A DNA stretch of 64,000 nucleotides from Lyngbya sp. PCC 8106 (GCF_000169095.1 NZ_AAVU01000033.1:15927-79926); one strand, 5' to 3'; counted from the stretch's first letter, positions 1-9,074 are shown. Program-made: numbers and translations. The notes: generated by a model not told the origin, from the letters alone.

Positions 1-296
1 GCAGGGCTAATACCATTACTACCGGGGGCGATGAGAGTTGCTACATCCTTGAGAATAAATAGGGCGCTTTGATTACCCGGAGCATTTTTAATTCGAGTAA
101 GCGCATTCATAAGATTGCCTTTATCAGAGCCTTCCTTTTCAAGCCAACCCCGGCTGAAATCCCAAAAATAAATCTGCGCTTTTCGCTTCGTTGCAATCTC
201 AAGTAATGCTTCCTCGGCAATTTCTTCTTCAGGAGAAACAATATAGAGCAAAGGGTACCGAGCAGCGAGTATGAGTTCGAGTTCTTGATGATTCAT
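1..296 (-). CDS. Ycf46-like AAA ATPase, N-terminal fragment
   Basis: The reading frame is open to the left edge; the ATG is at 294-296 on the minus strand, so only the first 98 residues are in the window. The N-terminus (MNHQELELILAARYPLLYIV followed by SPEEE) matches the start of the cyanobacterial/plastid Ycf46 family, AAA ATPases whose first domain precedes the P-loop. The Walker motifs would lie outside the window, so the assignment rests on the N-terminal domain only. It is transcribed in the same direction as the KfrA-like gene at 355-1374 and could be cotranscribed with it. Confidence 0.7.
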   Translation of the reverse strand, partial: MNHQELELILAARYPLLYIVSPEEEIAEEALLEIATKRKAQIYFWDFSRGWLEKEGSDKGNLMNALTRIKNAPGNQSALFILKDVATLIAPGSNGISP

Positions 297-354
297 GATT
301 GTCTGGCCTATTAAATTTCCCCATGACAGATCAGTTGCGATGGGGATAAGTAAA

Positions 355-1374
355 TTATTTGGCAACGGTCACTTTGCCGTTCTTTCTAGCAGATTTAGTT
401 TCAGGTTTGGTTTCAGGTTTAGCTTCAGGTTTAGTTTCATCATCAAATCTATCAACCTCAAGCATGAAAGTAGATTTTTGTTTAGCCTGCAAGTTAGTAA
501 TGGTTTGGTTCGCTTCTTTAAGTTGTGTTTTTAGTTGCTCTAGCTGATGCTCCAAAACTTGCTTTTCACCAACCGCCGTCTGTAGGGATTGAACCTGAGA
601 ATGCAATCCTGAAATTTCACGTTCCCTTGCCTCAAGTTGTCCATTCAGTCTAGAAATTTCACCTGTTCGTTCAGACTCTTTAGATTCTAGTTCAGCAAAA
701 CCCTGGAGTTTATTATTGGCTTGGAGAAGTTGACTTTCGAGTTCATTACGTTCTTGATGCAAAGCATCTAATCGCTGCTTGAACTGTTCACTATCTGCCA
801 ACTGCTGCTTATTCAGGTTCATGTAGGCTTCCCTGAGTTCAACCTTCTGCCGCTCATACTCGTTTTTGTAAAAGTCCAACTCAAGCTGCAATTGGGGAAA
901 ATCCTTAAGCTGCTGCTTCATCAAGTCGTTTTCATCAGTCAGCAACTTCATCCGAGCGCCCGCTACCGATGTATCCGCTTTTTGATAAGCCAGTCTGTAA
1001 GTGGCGATCGCCATCTGTTTTGTAACGGCGAGGTACTCCTCTGGAATCTCAGTTTCCTCCAAGAGTCCATCATCAGATACCTCCAAAATTGCCGAAACGA
1101 GGTCTTTATCATTCTTGCCTTGCTTGAGGTTTGACAGGTTTTCACTGCGCCATTCCTTTAATAAATTGCAAATGGTATCCGCACTGCCCCCAATGCCGTA
1201 GATGTGCTTCAAAGCAGACTGAACTGAACGAGTCACAATGCCCACCCGATTCTTTTGCAGAACTGAACAAGCTACGTCAACCATCTCCCGGTCAACGCTG
1301 CTGTATTGCCTGGATTGGTCAATATTGAACCCTGCTAGGTCAAGGGTTGTGAATGTCGTTGGTAGCTTTCCCAT
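355..1374 (-). CDS. KfrA-like plasmid coiled-coil DNA-binding protein
   Basis: 339 residues. The N-terminal ~120 residues are a compact, helix-rich domain consistent with the KfrA_N DNA-binding domain. Residues ~150-300 are a long heptad-rich coiled coil dense in Q, E, L and K. The tail has three tandem ETKPE-type repeats and ends in a basic segment. KfrA-family proteins bind DNA and support plasmid stability or partition as filament-like scaffolds. Two copies of a GTAAAGT inverted repeat sit directly upstream of the ATG (1393-1443), so it is probably controlled by the XRE protein encoded at 1465-1740. Family assignment is by architecture rather than strong motif identity. Confidence 0.65.
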   Translation of the reverse strand: MGKLPTTFTTLDLAGFNIDQSRQYSSVDREMVDVACSVLQKNRVGIVTRSVQSALKHIYGIGGSADTICNLLKEWRSENLSNLKQGKNDKDLVSAILEVSDDGLLEETEIPEEYLAVTKQMAIATYRLAYQKADTSVAGARMKLLTDENDLMKQQLKDFPQLQLELDFYKNEYERQKVELREAYMNLNKQQLADSEQFKQRLDALHQERNELESQLLQANNKLQGFAELESKESERTGEISRLNGQLEAREREISGLHSQVQSLQTAVGEKQVLEHQLEQLKTQLKEANQTITNLQAKQKSTFMLEVDRFDDETKPEAKPETKPETKSARKNGKVTVAK

Positions 1375-1392
1375 CGTTGGAATCCTTTTACT

Positions 1393-1443
1393 GTAAAGTT
1401 GACTTTACACCATTATAGGCAAAAACTGTAAAGTTGGCTTTAC
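1393..1443 (-). promoter_or_regulatory. Paired operator sites upstream of the KfrA-like gene
   Basis: Two near-identical inverted repeats, GTAAAGTTGACTTTAC at 1393-1408 and GTAAAGTTGGCTTTAC at 1428-1443. Each has GTAAAGT/ACTTTAC arms, and their starts are 35 bp apart. They lie between the KfrA-like ATG (1374) and the stop of the XRE gene. Two related sites lie upstream of the XRE gene. Confidence 0.6.
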
Positions 1444-1464
1444 ATTGATAAAAAAATCAATAAA

Positions 1465-1740
1465 TCATTCATTTTCCGATGCTTGGTCAGGAGATTGCTC
1501 GGAAGATTCTTGGAAAGCCATTGCCAACTCAGTGAGACTACAACCCAAAATTTCAAGCACTATAAGAGTTTCAGCAGGTGAGAGTCTGGGAATAGAGCGT
1601 CCCCGAACCCAAGAATTTACAGATTGGCGAGACAGTTTTCGACCTGAAACTTCAGCCCAAGCCGTTCCTACCATTTCTGCAAATTGCTCTTGGCTCAAAC
1701 CCCTGCGTTCTAACAACTGTAGAAATTTTTCTTTTACCAT
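1465..1740 (-). CDS. XRE-family helix-turn-helix repressor
   Basis: 91 residues. An HTH_3-like domain covers most of the protein: LSQEQFAEMVG is the first helix pair, and LSRQSVNSWVRGRSIPRLSP is the recognition helix with the usual W-x-x-G-R-x-x-P signature. The C-terminus is acidic. It is transcribed toward the KfrA-like gene. Four copies of one inverted-repeat operator flank this gene, two upstream of it and two upstream of kfrA-like. The simplest reading is an autoregulated repressor of a plasmid-maintenance operon. Confidence 0.75.
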   Translation of the reverse strand: MVKEKFLQLLERRGLSQEQFAEMVGTAWAEVSGRKLSRQSVNSWVRGRSIPRLSPAETLIVLEILGCSLTELAMAFQESSEQSPDQASENE

Positions 1741-1757
1741 GTTCTCATACTCATAGT

Positions 1758-1798
1758 GTAAAGTTAACTTGTCACTAATTGTGTAAATCCAACTTTAC
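1758..1798 (-). promoter_or_regulatory. Paired operator-like sites upstream of the XRE gene
   Basis: GTAAAGTTAACTTGTC at 1758-1773 and GTAAATCCAACTTTAC at 1783-1798 are imperfect copies of the inverted repeat found before the KfrA-like gene. They sit 18-60 bp upstream of the XRE start codon, as expected for autoregulation. Confidence 0.5.
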
Positions 1799-1964
1799 AT
1801 CTGAGTCTCCTAATAAATAATTAAGGCAGATTTTTTTCTACTCTGACTAATAAATACATAAAAAAGGGACTCAAATAAATAAAAAATGGACTTAAGGGCT
1901 TTTAATAAATTCTTAGGTCGCTGGTCTAGGAAATCTTGATGTAATTTATTTCAAATAAAAATTG

Positions 1965-2258
1965 ATGAAAGAAAGCATTAATCTAGCTTTACAAAAGCAG
2001 CAAAATCCTAAATCTCAGAGCTTATCTACTAAAATTAATCAATGGATAGAAACAGAAAATCTAGACCAATGTATCTGCGGGTCAAGCTATTGCATCCCTG
2101 GGCTAGACGCTTCCTATTGCTCGAACTGTAAATGGATGCCCCATCGACCAGAAAAAATTAGACGGATTTTAGCTGAAAATAAGTTGAATTCCCAACTCGC
2201 TCATCTCACTCATTCACAGCTTCAATTTCTCCTGCTCTCTCTGAAAATTAAATTGTAA
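1965..2258 (+). CDS. Small cysteine-rich hypothetical protein
   Basis: 97 residues from the ATG at 1965; a TTG one codon earlier is also possible. Not recognised. The middle carries C-x-C and C-x2-C clusters (QCICG, then YCSNCKW), suggesting a small metal-binding knuckle between two helical stretches. No strong ribosome-binding site is visible and the surroundings are AT-rich, so translation is likely but not certain. Confidence 0.4.
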   Translation: MKESINLALQKQQNPKSQSLSTKINQWIETENLDQCICGSSYCIPGLDASYCSNCKWMPHRPEKIRRILAENKLNSQLAHLTHSQLQFLLLSLKIKL

Positions 2259-2521
2259 AGATTATGTTACATTTAACTTTAGATAGAATAAACCCCAACG
2301 GGAATAAGCTTTATGAAAGCCACGGGGATTCTACACTCAGTTCTGCACTATTTTCACCATCAAAGATGTAATAGTGTATTACTAAGCCGGGAATATTAAT
2401 ACTAAGAAATTACTGCCTTTTTATAGGCAAATCAAACCCTAGTGCAATTAGTGGTATGAAAAGACACTGGATATAAACCAAGTTAATAGTTTATTTATTT
2501 ATTGAAAAATTAGCTTGAATC

Positions 2522-2746
2522 TTATTTCTCTCCGGGTGAAGGTGCTAATAAGCCAGAAATAGCCCCAATTGCATTGGAACCAATGACGATTAATAGCTCA
2601 GGAATAGGCTTATTCAAGATGCTTAACATCAACCCGCCCATTAAACAAATAATAATAGAACCTGAAAGGCTACTGACAACTAGCCTGTAGCAAAAGCTGT
2701 CAAATTTATGATGATTTTCTGAATTATTACTTCCTGGATTACTCAT
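2522..2746 (-). CDS. Small two-helix membrane protein
   Basis: 74 residues. A hydrophilic N-terminus is followed by two hydrophobic segments, about residues 22-45 and 48-68, the second with the small-residue pattern IGSNAIGAISGLLAPSP. The size and Gly/Ala-rich second helix resemble small phage/plasmid holin-like or XhlA-type membrane proteins, but no specific function can be assigned. It is monocistronic as far as can be seen. Confidence 0.5.
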   Translation of the reverse strand: MSNPGSNNSENHHKFDSFCYRLVVSSLSGSIIICLMGGLMLSILNKPIPELLIVIGSNAIGAISGLLAPSPGEK

Positions 2747-3431
2747 CTTTTACTCCCCCATGCACTTCCTAAATACCCTAAGTTCGGCTTGCTTGAAATT
2801 AGCCCTATTTTATCCCTTCCTACACTCTACATCCCAATCCAATACTTAAACTACAAAATCAGAATCCGTTATTTGATATTAAGATAACAGATAGCGCAAT
2901 CTTGCTATTTGATATGCTCATCTCACAAGCTGAAAAATGAACTGCTCGTAAACTGGTGCAGAATGGATTTAGCAAAAGTTCAAAACCATCTTACTCAATG
3001 ATTTTCTGGCTTCAATGATTTACTCATTTTTAACCGCAATATCTCTATTATTATACTATTCGGGACTTTCAGCTATTTTTACTTCTTTAAATATCAACTT
3101 TTCTTTATAAGAACTCCCCATAACACTTCTTTTCAATTGGGGTAAGGGGCATGACCCCCCAGTGAAGGTTTTATTAAGTTTTGCGGAGTTTGGAGGGAAG
3201 AAAAACTAAAAATTCAGAATTTTTCTTGATAAAATTTGCATTGTTATATTATGATCCTAAAATCGTAGTTGGTCTTCATGCCAATTTAAGTATTTTGACT
3301 TAGCACCAAGACCAGTACGCATCAAGCAAACATTATAGAAATAGGCAAAAAAAAACCTGGCTTCAAACTGTAAGCTTTGTCTAGAAGCAAAAACAGCGAA
3401 GGCCAGAAACGAAAATACTAATAAAAAATGT
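2747..3431. other. AT-rich gene-poor stretch before the primase operon
   Basis: About 685 bp without a convincing gene. It holds a pair of TATTTGATAT direct repeats (about 2870-2879 and 2906-2915) and a short hairpin (about 3142-3160, GGGGCATGACCCC). An ORF on the minus strand at 3257-3478 has no family resemblance or ribosome-binding site. The position directly upstream of the replication primase makes it a candidate regulatory or origin-linked region, but no clear iteron array is visible here. Confidence 0.35.
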
Positions 3432-3596
3432 ATGAATAACATAACACACCAGACCGCGCCTGAGAAGTCTCCTACCACTACAAATCATTCCCTCAACGCT
3501 CCAACATCTGCTCTTAACCCTTACCCACTGAGCGATGTAGCCAATTTTGTTGAGTCAAAAATTCAAGCAAATCTTAACAATGGAGGCAGCATTTAA
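3432..3596 (+). CDS. Short leader protein overlapping the primase start
   Basis: 54 codons, starting MNNITHQTAPEKS and ending NLNNGGSI. Its TAA stop overlaps the ATG of the primase by one base (TAATG), and the primase ribosome-binding site GGAGG lies inside its last codons. That arrangement is typical of translational coupling, which is the main reason to regard it as real. No domain is recognisable and its own ribosome-binding site is weak. Confidence 0.45.
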   Translation: MNNITHQTAPEKSPTTTNHSLNAPTSALNPYPLSDVANFVESKIQANLNNGGSI

Positions 3597-6500
3597 TGTT
3601 TACCTCCAACAAATTCAACATCAACGACCACCTCGACAAGCTCACTCCAGCCAAAGAAAAAGGGAAATATATCTGCCCAGCCTGCAATAGCCATAACCTA
3701 TCCATCAACTCCATGACAGGGAAATACAACTGTTGGAACTGTGGGGATACCCAGAAAATCAAGGATATCCTCACGGCTAATTCTCAAGACCCACCCGCCA
3801 AGAAAGCTCCCCGCCAGAAAAAGACCAGCTATTTCAGCTATCCCGACCGTCAAGGGAACCCGTTAATCCGCGTGGTCAGAATCGATGATGGCCAGGGCAA
3901 GAAGCAAATCTATCAGCAGCACTGGAACGGTCAAAAGTGGGTTACAGGATACGGCTCGATTAAAACCTCCGATATTCCTCTGTATCGCTACTCTGAGGTG
4001 ATGAATGCGATCGCCAACGGTCAGCAAATTGTTTTAGCCGAGGGAGAGTCAACGGTCGATGCCTTCTGGGAAAAGGGAATCCCGGCAACAACGACAATTG
4101 GAGGAACGGGCAAAACAGTTATCAAGGTCAAGGATAAAGAAACCGGACAGTATAACTTAAAACGCAATGACAACGCCTTTAAAACCATAAAACCCGCCCT
4201 GGCGGATCTAGTCGCAGCTTCCATAATTCTGGCACCCGACTGTGACCAGCCCGGATGTCTGCACATGGAGATGATGGGCAAGGTCTTGAATGTAGCGGGT
4301 TGGTTGTACGCTTTCCCGGATTCATTTCAATGGTCAAGATTGCCTGATAAAGGGGGTTTAGACTTCGTGGACTGGATTCACGACTATCCCCAACTGACGA
4401 CCGAAGAAATCTTTAGTGCTATCCAATGCTCACCAAAGCATCTATTTAAGGGAACCAAAGTGTCTGGATCACAACCCAACCAAAAATCCTTACTGAATTC
4501 CCTATTTAATAAAGACGAATATTCGCAGGCGGTTATCAAACTTCTTGGTTACAGTTTATCTGAATCCCAACTGGACTTAGAAATCCAAGCCATCGCCCAA
4601 AAGTTCAACCGCAGCGATTCTCAGGTCTGGCGACTGTACCACAAGCTCTCCAGCGAAGCCGAGAAAGCCGAAAACCTCGTTGATATTGCCCGTGAATTAA
4701 ACGCTTTGCTAGAAAGTGGCAAGGCTACTATCAAGCTTGAGGATTATTTACCCGGTAACTTAATCAAAATCAAAGAAATTTATCAACGCTTATGTTTGCG
4801 TCCAGAAATTGGTCTAATGCAGTTTATCTCTACTTGTTCGGGCTTATTACCTGTCGGAACAAAAATTGACCTGTGCGACTACACCAACTTTGACCAGCCC
4901 ATGGGCATTTACTTCACCGTCTGCGCCGAACCCTCCCAACGCAAAACACCGGGTCAGAAAATTATTACCACCAAGCCCCTGCGTATCCTCCAGAAAGAAG
5001 CTGATGACCAATATAAAGAGGAACTGCGAGAATACAAACTCGAACTCGCTGAATGGGAAAAGAACAGTCAAAAGAACGGCGAAGCTCCCCCCATCGAACC
5101 CACCCGCCGCATCTATTTCATCAACTCCGCCACCCAAGCCGGACTGCGAAACCTCTTGCAAAAACAGCAACAACATGGACTGGTGATGCTCTATGACGAA
5201 TTTGCTACCGACTTCCGCAACCGCTCCAAAAAATACAACGCTGGACTCACCGAAGATTTGCTCTCTTACTACGACGGGAGTGGAAAGCGCGAAGCTCTGG
5301 CTGATGGGTTTAGCGGTGATTTTGATGAAGTCTTAATCTCAGTTCAAGGTGCTATTCAGCCGGGAGTTGTCGAAGAATTTCTCAACGGAGATAACGACCC
5401 GAACGGCTATTGGGCCAGACTGAATATTATCAACCAACCCACCCAACCCTGTTTGATTCCCGAAGACCCTAGCCAACGGGGGCCAAAAATTGATCTAACT
5501 CCATTATTGGTAAACCACTACAAAAAAATTGCAAGCCTTCCTAAACTGCATCTGAAGCTGAATAGTCAGGCTGAAAACCTATTCGTGAAAATTTACAACA
5601 AATGCGAACGTTTTGCAGCCGAAGCAAAAACTCAAAGTATTGCAACGCAGTGGGGTAAACTCAGTGGAAAAATTGGCCGACTCGCCGCACTCATCCACAT
5701 TACCGAACAGATTCATTCCAATGGCAAGGTAGAGGACTTAGAGATTAGTTCCCAGACTTTATTCAAAGCTACCAATTTGGCATACTTCCTGCTTAACGAA
5801 GCCATTAATCTTTATGCTGACAATTCTCAAGATAATCTGGCTTCCCATCTCAAAAAAATCCTCGAAGTCACTGAACGGGTAAAAGAACCTCTCTCTGCCG
5901 GGAAAATAAAAAACCTCATCTGGCCCTTCAAAAAAGCAAAAACTTCTCTCGATGCCATCCGCTCCTATTTTGAGGATTTAGTCAAACTGGGCTATGGGAA
6001 AATAGTAGGTTCGGGCATTGGTCGAAAATTTCAACTCTGCCGCAAAGTAGAGAACGTAGAGAGTAGTGGAGAAAGTAGTTCACTCCTCTACCCGCCCAAT
6101 ATCCCCTCTAGTATGGATTCTAACTCCAAAGTAGAGAGCATAGAGGAAGTAGAGAAAATCTCACCCAATCAAGTGCAGAACGACCTCTCTATTCCTGATA
6201 TCCAGGGCAATGCAGCCACAACACCTATTCCAGAAACGAACGAAAATCAAGAAAATCCTCTACTTTCTCTATTTTCTCTACCCAATGACTCAAACTCCAA
6301 TGAAATCAAGCACTCTGAAGATAGTGAACTCTCTACTTTATCCTCTACTTCTCCCCCAAAATCCTCTACTTCTCCCCCAAAATCCTCTACTTCTCCCCCA
6401 ATGGCACCCATAACAGAGTCTCAATCCTCTACTGAATCCTCTACTGAATCTCCCAAACTCTCTACTCCATCCTCTACTCCATCCTCTACTGAACCCAACC

Positions 6501-6676
6501 ATCCTGTTCAACCATCCGAGATTAAAGTTGGAGATCGCGTGCAGTATAAAAATATGAAAGGCGAGATGATTGGCGGGAAGGTTCTAAACTTAAACTTTTT
6601 GGACAAAGTTCTAACGCTACTGTTAGACTCTGGTATTCAGAAGCAGATTTACATTGAACAAGCCTTTCCGTTGTGA
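3596..6676 (+). CDS. Plasmid replication primase: zinc finger, TOPRIM, DUF3987
   Basis: 1026 residues. A CHC2-like zinc finger is at Cys27, Cys30, Cys46 and Cys49. A TOPRIM-like domain follows, with the acidic motifs LAEGESTVDA and APDCDQPG. Residues ~390-740 match DUF3987, the helicase/ATPase-like domain of plasmid and phage primases. A helical segment at ~750-820 could be a winged helix. Residues ~830-965 are a low-complexity Ser/Thr/Pro linker with the unit SSTSPPK repeated three times, and ~970-1026 form a small beta-rich cap. It should prime plasmid DNA synthesis. Start chosen from GGAGG eight bases upstream. The linker DNA carries an unusual motif cluster. Confidence 0.75.
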   Translation: MFTSNKFNINDHLDKLTPAKEKGKYICPACNSHNLSINSMTGKYNCWNCGDTQKIKDILTANSQDPPAKKAPRQKKTSYFSYPDRQGNPLIRVVRIDDGQGKKQIYQQHWNGQKWVTGYGSIKTSDIPLYRYSEVMNAIANGQQIVLAEGESTVDAFWEKGIPATTTIGGTGKTVIKVKDKETGQYNLKRNDNAFKTIKPALADLVAASIILAPDCDQPGCLHMEMMGKVLNVAGWLYAFPDSFQWSRLPDKGGLDFVDWIHDYPQLTTEEIFSAIQCSPKHLFKGTKVSGSQPNQKSLLNSLFNKDEYSQAVIKLLGYSLSESQLDLEIQAIAQKFNRSDSQVWRLYHKLSSEAEKAENLVDIARELNALLESGKATIKLEDYLPGNLIKIKEIYQRLCLRPEIGLMQFISTCSGLLPVGTKIDLCDYTNFDQPMGIYFTVCAEPSQRKTPGQKIITTKPLRILQKEADDQYKEELREYKLELAEWEKNSQKNGEAPPIEPTRRIYFINSATQAGLRNLLQKQQQHGLVMLYDEFATDFRNRSKKYNAGLTEDLLSYYDGSGKREALADGFSGDFDEVLISVQGAIQPGVVEEFLNGDNDPNGYWARLNIINQPTQPCLIPEDPSQRGPKIDLTPLLVNHYKKIASLPKLHLKLNSQAENLFVKIYNKCERFAAEAKTQSIATQWGKLSGKIGRLAALIHITEQIHSNGKVEDLEISSQTLFKATNLAYFLLNEAINLYADNSQDNLASHLKKILEVTERVKEPLSAGKIKNLIWPFKKAKTSLDAIRSYFEDLVKLGYGKIVGSGIGRKFQLCRKVENVESSGESSSLLYPPNIPSSMDSNSKVESIEEVEKISPNQVQNDLSIPDIQGNAATTPIPETNENQENPLLSLFSLPNDSNSNEIKHSEDSELSTLSSTSPPKSSTSPPKSSTSPPMAPITESQSSTESSTESPKLSTPSSTPSSTEPNHPVQPSEIKVGDRVQYKNMKGEMIGGKVLNLNFLDKVLTLLLDSGIQKQIYIEQAFPL
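6047..6488. repeat. Iteron-like GTAGAG/CTCTAC cluster inside the primase gene
   Basis: Within about 440 bp there are four GTAGAG hexamers (6047, 6056, 6131, 6149) followed by twelve CTCTAC hexamers from about 6086 to 6483; random expectation is well below one. Several are in 21-bp units and several in 12-bp units. The segment encodes the low-complexity Ser/Thr linker of the replication protein. Confidence 0.6.
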
Positions 6677-6737
6677 CCTACCCTGATAGAAGGGGTGTCT
6701 TTTGGAACTGGGCTGTATTGTGTATCTAGGTATCAAA

Positions 6738-7850
6738 ATGTCGAAAAATTCATCGGTTGGTCAAGTCGAGAAACTCAAGAAGTTAATTCAAACAGCAACC
6801 AATCCTAAGCAAAAGGCGATGTATCAGGACTTGCTTGCCAAACTTCAAGATACCTTACCCCCAGAGTCATTAAGCGAACCTACCCCAGAGCCAGTAAAAC
6901 CTAAGCGAACGATTAAACCTAAAACTTCTGCACCCGTTGAAGCGGTGGAACCTGTTGAGGATAAAACACCTGCACCCACCGTACCCGATAGCCAACCGGA
7001 AACTGAATCTCAACCGGAAACTGAATCTGAAAATAAACCTTACTTTCAAGGTATTGGCATTATTAAAGGGGAAGTAATTCTCACTGAGGAACGTTCAGTT
7101 ATCAAACTCGGAGAACAGGAGTACCGACTGTTTTATATTCCCAACCGTCGCAAGAAAGCTTATGAAGCGCTAAAAAGAGAAATTGAAGTAACGGGCAATA
7201 CCACTCTTAGATTGATTGTTTATCCTAAAATCCTACACTTACCCCAAAAAGACCAGCCCCACAAGGTCAGCTTTCAATTGGTAGGGTTTATTGGGTCAAA
7301 AGCTAAACCCAGTGAACTGAATACTGAATTAAAAGATTTTGAATTTAAGTTCTCAGGACTCTGGCAATTTATTCCCGTTTGCCGCACTCCCTGCATTTCT
7401 ATCTTTCGCAACTTCAATAAAGAAAGACTAACCTGGATAAAAGAAGCAAACCCTGCCAAAAAAGTTAAGTTTATGAAATCTTCTCATGTTCCTGTACTCT
7501 GGAGAGATTCGCCTGCTAAACCCTTTCGATTTAATCCTAAACTAGAAAAAGAAGAACAGGGTAAACGTTACTTTGTGCAGATAAAAGCTAAATTTCTGCC
7601 CGGTCGGGATGTATTTGGATTCGCTGAACAACTCTCTGAACCTACTGAAGAAGTCCCAGGATTCTTGAAAGCGTCTAAAAAACTGAAAGCTGAAGCTCTC
7701 AAGGAAATTCAACAGCAAAAGTCTGAAGAAAACCCTAGCGTAGAAGCTACACCGCCACAAACAAAACCTAACTCCAAACCGCCTAAATCTAAACCTAAAA
7801 AGCAGAAAACATTACAACCTCAAACCATAACTTCAGATAAAACTGAATGA
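6738..7850 (+). CDS. Hypothetical protein downstream of the primase
   Basis: 370 residues from the ATG at 6738; a TTG at 6702 would add 12 residues. The N-terminal ~110 residues are low complexity, rich in Pro, Glu and Lys, with a QPETES tandem repeat. Residues ~105-310 form a folded, beta-rich region containing GIGIIKGEV, LGEQEYRLFYIPNRRKKAY and a C-P-x-C-R-T-P-C-type segment. The C-terminus is again Lys/Pro-rich. It follows the primase by about 60 bp in the same direction and may be a DNA-binding accessory replication protein, but this is inferred from position only. Confidence 0.5.
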   Translation: MSKNSSVGQVEKLKKLIQTATNPKQKAMYQDLLAKLQDTLPPESLSEPTPEPVKPKRTIKPKTSAPVEAVEPVEDKTPAPTVPDSQPETESQPETESENKPYFQGIGIIKGEVILTEERSVIKLGEQEYRLFYIPNRRKKAYEALKREIEVTGNTTLRLIVYPKILHLPQKDQPHKVSFQLVGFIGSKAKPSELNTELKDFEFKFSGLWQFIPVCRTPCISIFRNFNKERLTWIKEANPAKKVKFMKSSHVPVLWRDSPAKPFRFNPKLEKEEQGKRYFVQIKAKFLPGRDVFGFAEQLSEPTEEVPGFLKASKKLKAEALKEIQQQKSEENPSVEATPPQTKPNSKPPKSKPKKQKTLQPQTITSDKTE

Positions 7851-7864
7851 GTTTAAATAAATAT

Positions 7865-8662
7865 TTAATCTAATCCTAAACTCAGTTGTAAAGGACGCTG
7901 GTTCTTAGCAGTTTCAGGTAAAGGTTCGGGAGATTCGCTCATCGCTGGACAATAGCGAGTATAACTGCATTGTTTACAATGTTCTCCGGTCACAGGTTCC
8001 CAGTCTTCATCTTCTCGAAGCTTTATCGCCAGCTTACCAATAATTAATTCGGCTTGCTGTTTATGGTAAGGAGTCGCTTGAAATGTTACTAATTCTCCCG
8101 GTATTATATAAATTAAACTCAACTGTTTTAAACTTTTTTGATAACGTTGTTCGAGCGCCAGGTAATATAACCCCAACTGTAAATCAATCCCATCAGGTTC
8201 AAAAGTCGGAACTTTACGAGATGTTTTATAATCAATTAATTCCAACCCCTCATCTAGATAATCCAAGCGGTCATAGCGCCCCGTCACTTTAAAATCCAAA
8301 TTGCAAAAATTTAACTGAGCTTTAATTTTTCCTTCAACTGCTACAGGCTTCCTCAACACAGGTAAAGTCTTGATAAACTGATAATAATATCCCTCAAGAA
8401 TTTCTAGTCCTTGAGCCGATAACTCCGGCGTTAACTCCCCCGATACCCGCTCCCAACAGAAACGAATCCAACTAATATTAGGGATAGGTGACTCATAGCT
8501 CCAGTCTCCATAAATTTTAGCTAAAGCAGCATGAAGCACTTTCCCCAACAGTTGAGACTTAAAGAATAAGTTGGGCTTGATTCCCCGCTCATACTTAAAA
8601 TAATACGCTTGAGGACAACGCTGATAGTCAAGCAACTTCGTTGCAGATAGGGGATAATTCAT
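7865..8662 (-). CDS. RecB/Cas4-like PD-(D/E)XK nuclease with Fe-S cysteines
   Basis: 265 residues from the ATG at 8662; an upstream TTG at 8680 is possible. Motifs are SATKLLDYQRCPQAYYFKY at the N-terminus, GRYDRLDY and LELIDYKTSR as the nuclease core, and CKQCSYTRYCP at the C-terminus. The single N-terminal plus three C-terminal cysteines form the AddB/Cas4-type iron-sulphur arrangement. The protein belongs to the PDDEXK_1 superfamily (RecB C-terminal/Cas4-like). It lies 30 kb from the CRISPR array, beside plasmid replication genes and convergent with them, so plasmid DNA processing is as likely as any CRISPR role. Confidence 0.75.
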   Translation of the reverse strand: MNYPLSATKLLDYQRCPQAYYFKYERGIKPNLFFKSQLLGKVLHAALAKIYGDWSYESPIPNISWIRFCWERVSGELTPELSAQGLEILEGYYYQFIKTLPVLRKPVAVEGKIKAQLNFCNLDFKVTGRYDRLDYLDEGLELIDYKTSRKVPTFEPDGIDLQLGLYYLALEQRYQKSLKQLSLIYIIPGELVTFQATPYHKQQAELIIGKLAIKLREDEDWEPVTGEHCKQCSYTRYCPAMSESPEPLPETAKNQRPLQLSLGLD

Positions 8663-8804
8663 TTTGGAAAAAAGAAGCAATCACAGGCTCTAGGACTTAA
8701 TGATATAGCAGCTACGACCCTTTGACCTTGAAACTCAACGACCCACACCTGACGCCCAAAACTTTAATAAGACTTTTTTGAAATAATATCCTAGTATTAA
8801 ATTA

Positions 8805-8973
8805 CACTTAGATAAAACTGCACTTTTACACTTATACACTTTTATACTCTTGTAACTTGACCTTAAATACTTACACCAACAATCCATGAGAGCTTTGTAT
8901 TGCTTGGTTTTCAGCAACGTGTGAGAAAACAGTCCCCTGTTAAAACTGTCAAACTGTATTTATGCACTTTTAT
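8805..8973. repeat. Candidate partition/iteron site upstream of parA
   Basis: Three contiguous 8-bp repeats, CACTTTTA CACTTATA CACTTTTA, occupy 8821-8844. Further copies are at 8966-8973 (CACTTTTA) and 8805-8812 (CACTTAGA). The ~410-bp gap between the RecB-like gene and parA is very AT-rich and otherwise has no convincing gene. The position fits a centromere or operator for the ParA operon. Confidence 0.4.
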
Positions 8974-9074
8974 AAATTTGTACATTAATAAATTTATTTT
9001 AATGTAAACTTGCAAAAGTATAGTAGTTCAGGTTTAATAAAGGAATAAAATACTCAACTGAACTTTTATTGCAA

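Noticed and set aside
3257..3478. 73-residue minus-strand ORF
   Set aside because: No family, no ribosome-binding site, overlaps the leader ORF of the primase on the other strand.
7865..8662. Calling the Fe-S nuclease Cas4
   Set aside because: It has Cas4-like motifs, but it lies 30 kb from cas1-cas2 and groups equally well with RecB/AddB-like plasmid nucleases.
8735..8917. 60-residue minus-strand ORF
   Set aside because: Its codons are the CACTTTTA repeat region; composition is not protein-like.
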